DNA of 35,671 nt from an uncultured Pelagibacteraceae bacterium (lineage in GTDB: Bacteria > Pseudomonadota > Alphaproteobacteria > Pelagibacterales > Pelagibacteraceae): contig CACJWU010000006.1 in the NCBI GenBank assembly GCA_902597215.1, positions 1 through 35,671 of the forward strand. The letters are read 5' to 3'. Both the position numbers and the translations under genes were made by a program. The notes beneath the pieces were generated by a model. The model was not told where the DNA came from. It made no database searches and worked only from the letters and a program-made list of their open reading frames with translations. Numbering within the stretch: the stretch's first letter is position 1; the number at the start of each line of letters is the position of its first letter. Below, piece after piece: positions 1 to 7,082 of the stretch.

Positions 1-12
1 AAAAATTAAATT

Positions 13-1632
13 ATGTCCAGAGAGACAATGGAATATGATGTTGTTATAGTTGGTGGAGGTCCATCAGGCTTATCGACTGCAATAAAATTGAAGCAACTTA
101 ATCCAGAATTAAATGTTTGCCTTCTAGAAAAAGCTTCAGAAATAGGTGCTCATATTTTAAGTGGGAATGTGTTTGAAACTAAAGCGTTAGATGAATTATT
201 ACCTGACTGGAGAAACCTAAATTCACCAATCAAAACTAAAGTTTCAAAAGAAAAATTTTTGTTTTTAGGAAAAACTAAATCTTTAAGTTGGCCAACATGG
301 TTATTGCCATCTGTTCAACAAAATCATAAAAATTATATTATAAGTTTAGCCAATTTATGTAGGTGGCTCGCAGAACAAGCAGAGTCTTTAGGTGTAGAAA
401 TTTTTCCAGGTTTTCCTGCAAGTGAAATATTATATGACGATAAAGGTGTAGTAAAAGGTGTTGCTACTCAAGATATGGGTATTGATAAAGAAGGAAATAA
501 AAAAGATAGTTTTGAACCTGGTATTGAACTTTTAGGTAAAGTAACTGTATTTGCAGAGGGCTGCAGAGGTCATTTAGGAAAAGAATTGATAAAAAAATTT
601 GGGTTAGATGAAGGTAAAGATCCTCAACAATATGGAATAGGCTTTAAAGAAATTTGGGAAATTAAAGAAGAAAATCACAGTGAAGGTTTAGTAATGCATA
701 CTGCTGGATGGCCATTAGATAATAACACTTATGGTGGAAGTTTTATGTATCATGCAGAAAATAAACAAATCTTTCTCGGTTATGTAATTGGATTAGATTA
801 TAAAAATCCTCATCTATCACCATTTGACGAATTTCAAAGATTTAAAACTCATCCTGCAATTAAAAAAATTATAGAAGGTGGCAAAAGAATTTCTTATGGT
901 GCAAGAGCATTGATTGAGGGAGGATTTCAGAGTTTACCAAAAATGTTTATGCCAGGAGCGTTACTTATTGGTTGTGATGCAGGTACATTAAATATGCCTA
1001 AGATCAAAGGATCACATACAGCGATGAAGAGTGGACTTATTGCTGCAGAAACAATATATGAACACTTAAAAGAAAACAAAGATTTATCTATTTTTGAGGA
1101 AAAATTTAAAAAAAGTTGGCTGTATAAAGAACTTTATGAGGCAAGAAATGTTAAACCAAGTTTTAGCTGGGGATTAATTTTGGGTATTATATTTACTGGA
1201 ATAGATCAAATACTTTTTAGAGGAAAGTTACCATTTACACTCAAACATAAACATGCAGACCATGAGACATTGAAATTAGCGAGTGAAATGCCAAAAATAG
1301 ATTATCCAAAACCTGATAATGTAATCACATTTGATAAAACTAGTTCAGTATATTTAACTGGTACAAATCATGCTGACAATCAGCCTGTACATTTAAAACT
1401 GATAGATCCATCATTACCAATAAGTTATACTCTTGAAAAATTTGATGAACCTGCTCAAAGATATTGTCCAGCAGGTGTGTATGAGGTTCAAAAAGAAAAT
1501 GGTTTGAATAAATTTGTTATCAATTCTCAAAACTGCATTCATTGTAAAACTTGTGACATAAAAGAACCTTCACAAAATATTACTTGGGTTACTCCAGAGG
1601 GTGGGGGTGGTCCAAAATATGGAAATATGTAG
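13..1632 (+). CDS. etfD: Electron transfer flavoprotein-ubiquinone oxidoreductase (ETF-QO)
   Basis: Passes electrons from reduced ETF to ubiquinone at the inner face of the cytoplasmic membrane, linking flavin dehydrogenases (acyl-CoA, dimethylglycine, sarcosine) to respiration. The N-terminal dinucleotide motif GGGPSG lies at residues 14-19, and the C-terminal 4Fe-4S domain shows four cysteines at about 485, 508, 511 and 514 (CPAGVYE, then CIHCKTC), ending in the family-typical GGGGPKYGNM. At 539 aa it is the usual full length. The ATG at 13 is the first in frame and only a few residues precede the FAD-binding beta strand. Its stop abuts the stop of the convergent DUF2237 gene with no spacer. 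The dimethylglycine dehydrogenase at 31905 is a plausible upstream donor through ETF (inference). Confidence 0.96.
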   Translation: MSRETMEYDVVIVGGGPSGLSTAIKLKQLNPELNVCLLEKASEIGAHILSGNVFETKALDELLPDWRNLNSPIKTKVSKEKFLFLGKTKSLSWPTWLLPSVQQNHKNYIISLANLCRWLAEQAESLGVEIFPGFPASEILYDDKGVVKGVATQDMGIDKEGNKKDSFEPGIELLGKVTVFAEGCRGHLGKELIKKFGLDEGKDPQQYGIGFKEIWEIKEENHSEGLVMHTAGWPLDNNTYGGSFMYHAENKQIFLGYVIGLDYKNPHLSPFDEFQRFKTHPAIKKIIEGGKRISYGARALIEGGFQSLPKMFMPGALLIGCDAGTLNMPKIKGSHTAMKSGLIAAETIYEHLKENKDLSIFEEKFKKSWLYKELYEARNVKPSFSWGLILGIIFTGIDQILFRGKLPFTLKHKHADHETLKLASEMPKIDYPKPDNVITFDKTSSVYLTGTNHADNQPVHLKLIDPSLPISYTLEKFDEPAQRYCPAGVYEVQKENGLNKFVINSQNCIHCKTCDIKEPSQNITWVTPEGGGGPKYGNM

Positions 1633-2007
1633 TTAAGATAAATCTATGGCAAATTTTTTTAAAGTTTCAATTGGCAATACTTTTAAAGTATTTTCGTGTG
1701 TACTTTTTAGGTAAATTGGACAACCTTTACCAGCCTCCACAGCTCTAGCGTACCATGAGGCACAAACACACCATCCATCACCATCTTTTAAACCTGGAAA
1801 ACCAAATTCTGGATGAGGAGTTATTAAATCATTACCTGCATCTTTACACCACTCGAGAAACTCAGTTGTTACTTTTGCACAAACTGTATGAATTCCTTGA
1901 TCATTGTTATCAGTATTACAACATCCATCACGATACCAACCAGTCAGTGGATCAAGAGAACATTCCTCTAATTTTTCACCTAAAACATTTTTTTGATTTT
2001 TGTTCAT
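1633..2007 (-). CDS. DUF2237 family protein
   Basis: Conserved protein of unknown function, 124 aa, matching the normal size of the DUF2237 family. Visible family hallmarks are the start LGEKLEECSLDPLTGWYRDGC, here seen from about residue 10, followed by CCN, HTVCAKVT, FLEWCKDAGNDL and DGWCVCASWY. It is rich in cysteine (eight or more), suggesting metal binding or disulfides, but no catalytic role is established. It is cytoplasmic with no signal peptide. It is the last gene of a minus-strand group with the 2OG oxygenase and hisI, whose stop and start are adjacent, so it is probably co-transcribed with them. Confidence 0.85.
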   Translation of the reverse strand: MNKNQKNVLGEKLEECSLDPLTGWYRDGCCNTDNNDQGIHTVCAKVTTEFLEWCKDAGNDLITPHPEFGFPGLKDGDGWCVCASWYARAVEAGKGCPIYLKSTHENTLKVLPIETLKKFAIDLS

Positions 2008-2631
2008 TTAATGTGTTGAAAAATATATATCATCATCCAGGAAAGCATTAAATGAGACAGATCTTCTCTCTTCATTAGTATCACAAAAAGGATAAACTGC
2101 ATGCATCAAGTAATGTGGAAAAAAGTAGAAATCTCCGACTTCAGGTAAAATATCAAATACTGACTCTGATAAAAATGATTTTGACCCATGAATCAATTGT
2201 AAATGTCCATTCTTATTTGGTTTATTTTTTTGTCTAGTACTTCCTAGGTTAGAAGGAACTTTTGTATAGCCTACCCCCGATATATGACCTGTGTGCATAT
2301 GGATTGGATTATATTCATCTTGATATTGTCTCACCATCCATGATGCAGAAATTTGAAATTTTTTAATTTGTTTTTTTTTAGTTTGTGAAATCCAATTAGA
2401 AACTTCTGTGAATAGAAATTTACCAAATCCACTTTCTGTCATGAATTTTTCATCAAGATAAATTTCTTGTGAAACATTACCTGCAAGTGCATAGCCTGCA
2501 TCCAGCTTACCACCTTGTAAAGACTCTTTGGATTTTTCGTCTGTATAATCATTCAATCTTTGAATTAAATCTTCTGGCATTTTTACCTTTAACACTGAGG
2601 GACCAAAAGGTTTAAAGATTGTTCTAGACAT
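2008..2631 (-). CDS. Putative 2OG-Fe(II) oxygenase (TIGR02466-like)
   Basis: Likely a cytoplasmic iron- and 2-oxoglutarate-dependent oxygenase of the TIGR02466 type; substrate unknown. The facial triad is suggested by the IHMHTG segment near residue 110 and the distal histidine in FFPHYLMHAVYPF near residues 170-182, followed by an arginine-containing stretch (ERRSVSFNAF) that fits 2-oxoglutarate binding. The length of 207 aa is typical. The gene abuts hisI upstream (start at 2631, hisI stop at 2632) and DUF2237 downstream, so the three look like one transcript. Family assignment rests on motif memory, not on a search. Confidence 0.72.
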   Translation of the reverse strand: MSRTIFKPFGPSVLKVKMPEDLIQRLNDYTDEKSKESLQGGKLDAGYALAGNVSQEIYLDEKFMTESGFGKFLFTEVSNWISQTKKKQIKKFQISASWMVRQYQDEYNPIHMHTGHISGVGYTKVPSNLGSTRQKNKPNKNGHLQLIHGSKSFLSESVFDILPEVGDFYFFPHYLMHAVYPFCDTNEERRSVSFNAFLDDDIYFSTH

Positions 2632-3099
2632 TTAAATTTTTGTAGGATTAGGTTGACCTTTATAAATCTTCTCTGGATCAAATTTTTTTTCTTTTTCTAA
2701 AAATTTCATTTTAATTTCCCTTGCATTATCAATTGGTCCTAATGGAACGGATCTATAAAAGCATGATCTATAACCAACATGACAACTAGCTCCATCACCA
2801 ATATCAACAGTTAACCATATCGAATCTTGATCATCATCAATTCGAATCTCTGTAACCTTTTGAATAAAGCCACTTGTTTTACCTTTATGCCAAATAGCAT
2901 TTCTGGATCTACTAAAATAATGAGCTTCTTTAGTTTCAATTGTTTTTTTTAGAGCTTCAACATTCATATAACCATGCATTAAAATTTCCTTAGTTTTTGA
3001 ACACATTGTAATGACAGGTATCAGACCATCATTATCAAATTTTGGAGAAAGAAGATTTCCTTCCTCAATTTCAGCTACATTTTCTCTTTTTTTGAACAT
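2632..3099 (-). CDS. hisI: Phosphoribosyl-AMP cyclohydrolase
   Basis: Opens the purine ring of phosphoribosyl-AMP in histidine biosynthesis. Family motifs are clear: GYMNVEAL (43-50), HYFSRSRNAIWHKGKTSG (60-77), an acidic metal-binding run around 88-92 and the C-terminal zinc motif CHVGYRSC (Cys106, Cys113). It is a monofunctional enzyme with no HisE domain, 155 aa against about 130 for the shortest members because of an N-terminal 20-residue lead-in. Oddity: the usual DCD motif, whose cysteine is a zinc ligand, reads DDD at 88-90, so one expected thiol ligand is replaced by aspartate. First gene of a three-gene minus-strand group, divergent from folE. Confidence 0.92.
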   Translation of the reverse strand: MFKKRENVAEIEEGNLLSPKFDNDGLIPVITMCSKTKEILMHGYMNVEALKKTIETKEAHYFSRSRNAIWHKGKTSGFIQKVTEIRIDDDQDSIWLTVDIGDGASCHVGYRSCFYRSVPLGPIDNAREIKMKFLEKEKKFDPEKIYKGQPNPTKI

Positions 3100-3175
3100 A
3101 TCTGGTGATTATGTAGCACATATCCTGATATATTAAATATTTTAAAAAGAAGCATTTATAGGTATAAAACTGACG

Positions 3176-3790
3176 ATGAAATTAGTTAAAGAAGTAAACA
3201 ACGAAATTAAAGCTCAAAAAGTATCTGACAAAGAAGCTGAGGATGCTGTTATAAAAATTCTTAAGTGGATGGGGGAAGATCCGAATAGAGAGGGATTAAT
3301 TGAGACACCCAAAAGAGTTATAAATGCATATAAAGAGTTTTTTAGTGGTTATAAGGAAGATCCTAATAAAATTTTAGAAAAAACCTTTGGTGATGTAGAG
3401 GGTTATGATGACATGGTTATTCAAAAAAATATCTCTGTACAAAGTCACTGTGAACATCATATGGTTCCAATCATAGGAATGGCTCATATCGCTTACATTC
3501 CGAATGAAAGAGTCGTGGGGTTAAGTAAACTAGGGAGAGTGGTAGATGTGTTTTCAAAAAGATTACAAACTCAAGAGAGACTAACATTACAAATTGCCAA
3601 ATCGATCATGGTAGCACTAGACGCAAAGGGTGTAGCAGTAACTATTGATGCAGCTCATCAATGTATGACAACGCGAGGAATAAAAAAAGAAAAAGCTTCA
3701 ACAGTAACAAACTATTACTTAGGTCTATTTAAAGAAGATCTTTCAGTTCAGAATAGATATCTAAGACTTATAAGCCAACAAAGTGTCTGA
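3176..3790 (+). CDS. folE: GTP cyclohydrolase I
   Basis: Converts GTP to 7,8-dihydroneopterin triphosphate, the first step to tetrahydrofolate (or queuosine precursors). The zinc and active-site residues are visible: SHCEHH (Cys92, His94, His95), QERLT (133-137) and QCMTTRG (Cys163). Length 204 aa is normal for the type IA enzyme. It is divergent from hisI with a 76-nt gap that must hold both promoters. Its last codons overlap the GTG start of the following AcuI-like reductase by 8 nt, implying translational coupling of functionally unrelated genes, a common streamlining effect. Confidence 0.96.
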   Translation: MKLVKEVNNEIKAQKVSDKEAEDAVIKILKWMGEDPNREGLIETPKRVINAYKEFFSGYKEDPNKILEKTFGDVEGYDDMVIQKNISVQSHCEHHMVPIIGMAHIAYIPNERVVGLSKLGRVVDVFSKRLQTQERLTLQIAKSIMVALDAKGVAVTIDAAHQCMTTRGIKKEKASTVTNYYLGLFKEDLSVQNRYLRLISQQSV

Positions 3791-4784
3791 TCAATTTAAA
3801 GCATTAATTCTTAATCAAGAAGGTGAGAATTTTTCAAGAGAAGTAAAAACAATAAATAAAAGTTTTCTTAAACATGGTGATGTAACAGTTAAAGTAGATT
3901 ATTCAGACTTAAATTTTAAAGATGGAATGATTTTAAAAAATGGTGGAAGATTAGTAAAAGAATTTCCACACATACCAGGAATAGATTTCTCAGGAAAAGT
4001 TATGGAAAGTCAAAATTCAAAATTTAAAGAGGGTGATGAAGTAATATTAACAGGATTTAGAGTTGGAGAAATTTTTTATGGAGGTTATTCTCAAATTGCA
4101 AAAGTAAATGGAGACTTCTTAGTAAAAAAACCTCAAAATTTAACCACCAAACAAGCAATGATACTTGGTACAGCTGGTTTTACATCTTTAATGGCTGCGT
4201 TTGCGATTAAAGCAAGAGAAGAAATTCTTTTAGGTGAAAAAGTAAAGACAGTTTTAGTGACTGGTGCCACTGGCGGTGTTGGAAGTGTTGCGGTTATAGC
4301 ATTAAACAAAATGGGCTATGATGTAACAGCAGTTACAGGAAAAGAATCTAAAGCAGATTATTTAAAATCAATTGGAGCAAAAAACATTGTAAACAGAAGC
4401 GAATTTGATAAAGATCCAAGATTGATAGATAAAGGTTTATGGGATGGAGTTGTAGATACTGTTGGTGGAAAAATATTAGCTAATGCAATTGTACAAACAA
4501 ATCCGAATGGAATTATTTCTGTATGTGGAAATGCTAATACTAATGAGTTAAATACAAATGTAATTCCTTTTATGCTTAGAGGAATTAAACTTTGGGGTAT
4601 AGACTCTGCTAACTGCAGTATTAAAAGAAGAGATTTTATTTGGGGAGAAGCAGCAAACCTAATTGATTTTAGTTTGTTAGAAAAATCAATTCAAACAGTA
4701 AGCTTAGAGGAATTAATTGAAACTTATCCTAAGATATTAAAGGGTGAAATTTCAGGTAGAGTTTTAGTTGATTTAAATAAATAA
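3783..4784 (+). CDS. acuI: YhdH/AcuI-type quinone oxidoreductase, probable acrylyl-CoA reductase
   Basis: Zinc-free medium-chain NADPH reductase. The YhdH/AcuI subgroup is recognisable from YSDLNFKDGMI (40-50), IPGIDFSGKV (64-73) and the cofactor motif GATGGVGSVA (161-170); 333 aa fits. AcuI reduces toxic acrylyl-CoA to propionyl-CoA and in marine bacteria is linked to DMSP catabolism; that role here is inferred, since no dddX, prpE or dmdA gene is in the window. It starts with GTG, overlapping folE by 8 nt, and its stop overlaps the ATG of the LysR gene (TAATG). That pairing makes the LysR protein a candidate regulator. A generic quinone reductase remains possible. Confidence 0.8.
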   Translation: MSDQFKALILNQEGENFSREVKTINKSFLKHGDVTVKVDYSDLNFKDGMILKNGGRLVKEFPHIPGIDFSGKVMESQNSKFKEGDEVILTGFRVGEIFYGGYSQIAKVNGDFLVKKPQNLTTKQAMILGTAGFTSLMAAFAIKAREEILLGEKVKTVLVTGATGGVGSVAVIALNKMGYDVTAVTGKESKADYLKSIGAKNIVNRSEFDKDPRLIDKGLWDGVVDTVGGKILANAIVQTNPNGIISVCGNANTNELNTNVIPFMLRGIKLWGIDSANCSIKRRDFIWGEAANLIDFSLLEKSIQTVSLEELIETYPKILKGEISGRVLVDLNK

Positions 4785-5674
4785 TGGATTGGGATAAATT
4801 AAAGATATTTCATGCAGTTGCTGAAGCAGGTAGTTTTACTAACGCGACAATTAATTTAAATTTAAGTCAGTCAGCGATTAGTCGACAAATTCAATCGCTT
4901 GAACAAGATTTAAAAGTTCAATTATTTGAAAGACACGCAAGAGGCTTAACTCTTACCGAAAATGGGGAATATGTATTTAAAACTGCACATGAAGTAATTA
5001 GTAAATTAAAAGAAGTTGAAACGTCTTTAGGTGATCAAAAAAATAAACCAACTGGAAAACTAACGATTACAACAGTTAGAAGCTTTGGAACACACTGGCT
5101 AACGCCAAGAATTGAAGAATTTATGAGGCTGAATCCTGAGGTGGAAATTGAGTTAATTTTTGAGGATAAAGAGTTGGATTTGAGCACAAGACAAGCTGAT
5201 ATTGGTATTTTTATGAGAAGGCCAAAACAACTTAATTATATTCAAAAAAAACTTATTGATTTAAAATACTATATATATGGCTCAAATAAATATTTAGAAA
5301 AATTTGGTATGCCTAAAACTATAGGTGATCTGAATAAACATAGATTTATCTCTTTTGGAAAAGGTGCTCCCTCACCGGTTTATAATCCAGATTGGGCATT
5401 AAAGTTAGGAATGCATGATGGTAAAAAGCGAAAGCCAATAATGAAAGTAAATAGTGTTATGGGCTTATTGTTAGCTGTTGAAACTGGAGTAGGTTTAGCA
5501 GCATTGCCTGAATATTTAGTAAGTAGTTCAACAAATGTAATAAAAGTTTTACCAAAAGCAGAAGGACCCATTACAGAGGCTCACTTTGTTTATCCTCAAT
5601 CTCTTAAAAATACTGCTAGAGTTCAAGCTTTCAGAAACTTTTTATTCAGCAAAATAGGCGACTGGAAAGCTTAA
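4784..5674 (+). CDS. LysR family transcriptional regulator
   Basis: DNA-binding regulator of 296 aa with the normal LysR plan: a winged helix-turn-helix at about residues 1-60 (FTNATINLNLSQSAISRQIQ, then LFERHARGLTLTENG) and a periplasmic-binding-like effector domain from about 90 to the end. The effector is unknown. The ATG shares one base with the stop of the upstream reductase gene, so the two are made from one message. It runs away from, not divergent to, its nearest partner, unlike classic LysR arrangements. The following 109 nt belong to the Fur-controlled iron operon. Confidence 0.93.
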   Translation: MDWDKLKIFHAVAEAGSFTNATINLNLSQSAISRQIQSLEQDLKVQLFERHARGLTLTENGEYVFKTAHEVISKLKEVETSLGDQKNKPTGKLTITTVRSFGTHWLTPRIEEFMRLNPEVEIELIFEDKELDLSTRQADIGIFMRRPKQLNYIQKKLIDLKYYIYGSNKYLEKFGMPKTIGDLNKHRFISFGKGAPSPVYNPDWALKLGMHDGKKRKPIMKVNSVMGLLLAVETGVGLAALPEYLVSSSTNVIKVLPKAEGPITEAHFVYPQSLKNTARVQAFRNFLFSKIGDWKA

Positions 5675-5715
5675 TTTTTCCGCAATACAACTAAAGGGTG
5701 CGACATTCTTGCGAT

Positions 5716-5730
5716 TGATAATCATTCTCA
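5716..5730 (+). promoter_or_regulatory. Fur box 1 upstream of fbpA
   Basis: TGATAATCATTCTCA is a 7-1-7 inverted repeat with half-sites TGATAAT and (on the other strand) TGAGAAT, very close to the classical Fur 7-1-7 consensus TGATAATnATTATCA. It sits 54 nt before the fbpA start, next to a second site. The function as an iron-dependent operator is inferred from the match and from the iron transporter downstream. Confidence 0.75.
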
Positions 5731-5731
5731 T

Positions 5732-5746
5732 TGAGAATAATTATCA
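5732..5746 (+). promoter_or_regulatory. Fur box 2 upstream of fbpA
   Basis: TGAGAATAATTATCA, again 7-1-7, starts one base after box 1; the two sites mirror each other about T5731, because ATTCTCATTGAGAAT (5724-5738) is itself a perfect palindrome. A candidate sigma70 -35 TTGAGA (5731-5736) with TTAAAT at 5754-5759 (17-nt gap) overlaps this box, so a bound repressor would block polymerase. The promoter is a guess; the palindromes are directly visible. Confidence 0.72.
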
Positions 5747-5783
5747 TTCTCAATTAAATATGCGGAAGAAAATGGAGAGATAA

Positions 5784-6812
5784 ATGAAAAAAATATCAAT
5801 TTTTGCATTAATTACGTCTCTATTTGTATCAACTTTGGTTGTTGCAGATGAAGTAAATGTTTTTAATGCAAGACACTATAAAGCTGACGGAGAGCTTTAT
5901 TCTAAGTTTACAAATTTGACTGGTATCAAAGTCAATTTGATAAATGGAAAATCAGGTGCTTTAGAGAAAAGAATTCTTAGTGAGGGTGCAGACTCTTCCG
6001 CTGATCTTTATATAACTGCAGACGCTGGAAGATGTGGCGCTATGGATTCTAAAGGTGCGCTTCAAGGTGGTTTATCATCTAAAGCTATCAAAGAAGCCGT
6101 TCCTGCAAGCTTTAGAACTAGCAAGTGGGTTGGAATAGCTAAAAGAGCAAGAATAATTTATTATTCGCCTGAAAGAGTTACAGGTGCTGAATTATCTGGA
6201 ATGACTTATGAAGGTCTAGCTGATCCTAAATGGAAAGGTAGATTAGTAATTAGAAAATCTAGCAACATATATAATAAATCTCTTGTAGCATCATTAATTA
6301 AAAACAATGGAAAAGCTGCAACAGCTGCATGGGCTGAAGGGGTCGTTGCTAACATGGCAAGAACACCAACAGGTAATGATAGAGCTCAAATCATGGCAGT
6401 AGCAGCTGGTGAAGCCGATATTGCAGTAGCTAACACTTATTATTTAGCTCTAATGTTATCAGGTAAGAAAGGTGCAGAGCAACAAGAAGCAGCAAAAAAA
6501 GTTAAAGCTTTTTTTCCTAATCAAAACGATAGAGGAACGCATATGAATGTAAGTTGTGCAGCTTTAGTGAAAGGTGCACCTAATAAAGCAAATGCTGTTA
6601 AGCTTGTAGAGTTTTTACTAACTCCAGAGTCTCAAGAGCATTTTACTAATAATACTTTTGAGTTTCCAATGATTGATGGTGTTTCACCAAGTCCCTTAGT
6701 TGTAAACAACTTAGGATTAGATTTTAAACAAGATATGAAAACTAAGTTAGCCTCTTATGGAAAAAATCAAGCTGCTGCTGTTGAGGTAATGACAGCTGCT
6801 GGATGGAAGTAA
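5784..6812 (+). CDS. fbpA: Ferric iron ABC transporter, periplasmic Fe(3+)-binding protein
   Basis: Captures Fe(III) in the periplasm for the FbpBC transporter (FbpA/FutA/SfuA family; Pelagibacter annotations have called this protein SfuC). A signal peptide spans residues 1-21 (hydrophobic core then VVA|DE). The mature start has the family pattern VNVFNARHY, and the iron-binding tyrosine pair NTYYLAL is at 219-220. Full length at 342 aa. It is the first gene of the iron operon and lies directly behind two Fur boxes. A hairpin 185 nt after its stop may leave it more abundant than the membrane genes, as usual for binding proteins. ATG 5784 follows GGAGAG at a good distance. Confidence 0.94.
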   Translation: MKKISIFALITSLFVSTLVVADEVNVFNARHYKADGELYSKFTNLTGIKVNLINGKSGALEKRILSEGADSSADLYITADAGRCGAMDSKGALQGGLSSKAIKEAVPASFRTSKWVGIAKRARIIYYSPERVTGAELSGMTYEGLADPKWKGRLVIRKSSNIYNKSLVASLIKNNGKAATAAWAEGVVANMARTPTGNDRAQIMAVAAGEADIAVANTYYLALMLSGKKGAEQQEAAKKVKAFFPNQNDRGTHMNVSCAALVKGAPNKANAVKLVEFLLTPESQEHFTNNTFEFPMIDGVSPSPLVVNNLGLDFKQDMKTKLASYGKNQAAAVEVMTAAGWK

Positions 6813-6816
6813 CACT

Positions 6817-6987
6817 GTGAAAGTAAAAAAGAAATTTATGTCTAATATTGATTATAATAAATCTTCTAAAGCATGTTCCCCATGTTTCTTAGAGTGTAAA
6901 AAAATCAATAAAAGAATAAATGACAGAAAACTTTCAAAAATTGAAACTAAGGAGGTTCCGCATATCCTAAAAGTATTTAATTTTTAA
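6817..6987 (+). CDS. Small basic Cys-containing ORF between fbpA and fbpB
   Basis: Not recognised. A GTG at 6817 lies four bases after the fbpA stop, with GGAAG overlapping the end of fbpA as a possible ribosome site; an in-frame ATG at 6838 would give 49 instead of 56 residues. The product is lysine-rich, with a cysteine cluster ACSPCFLEC at about residues 20-28 and no signal peptide or membrane segment. The cysteines could bind metal, which would suit the iron locus, but this is speculation. The reading frame contains AAGGAGGTT (6949-6957), a strong Shine-Dalgarno-like string with no ATG/GTG at a useful distance. It could be a chance ORF or a leader peptide. Confidence 0.4.
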   Translation: MKVKKKFMSNIDYNKSSKACSPCFLECKKINKRINDRKLSKIETKEVPHILKVFNF

Positions 6988-6996
6988 TTTTTCTGG

Positions 6997-7045
6997 GTGT
7001 CTACGCTTATTAGGCAAGATGTCTCCTTCCTCCTAGCGTAGACAC
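6997..7045 (+). promoter_or_regulatory. Large hairpin between fbpA and fbpB (attenuator/terminator or leader)
   Basis: GTGTCTACGCT (6997-7007) and AGCGTAGACAC (7035-7045) form a perfect 11-bp stem around a 27-nt loop that ends in CTCCTTCCTCCT, an anti-Shine-Dalgarno-like sequence. A T-rich stretch follows (ACTTTTTCATTTTT), so it may act as a weak terminator or as an mRNA stabiliser for fbpA. The big pyrimidine loop is unusual for a simple terminator; pairing of the loop with the AAGGAGG at 6949-6955 would compete with it (inference). Confidence 0.6.
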
Positions 7046-7082
7046 AAATACTTTTTCATTTTTATAAGGCGGATTATAAATT

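Noticed and set aside
1755..2051. Plus-strand 98-aa His-rich open frame
   Set aside because: Antisense to DUF2237, whose protein is a clear family match; the histidine/tyrosine-rich composition is typical of shadow frames in AT-rich DNA.
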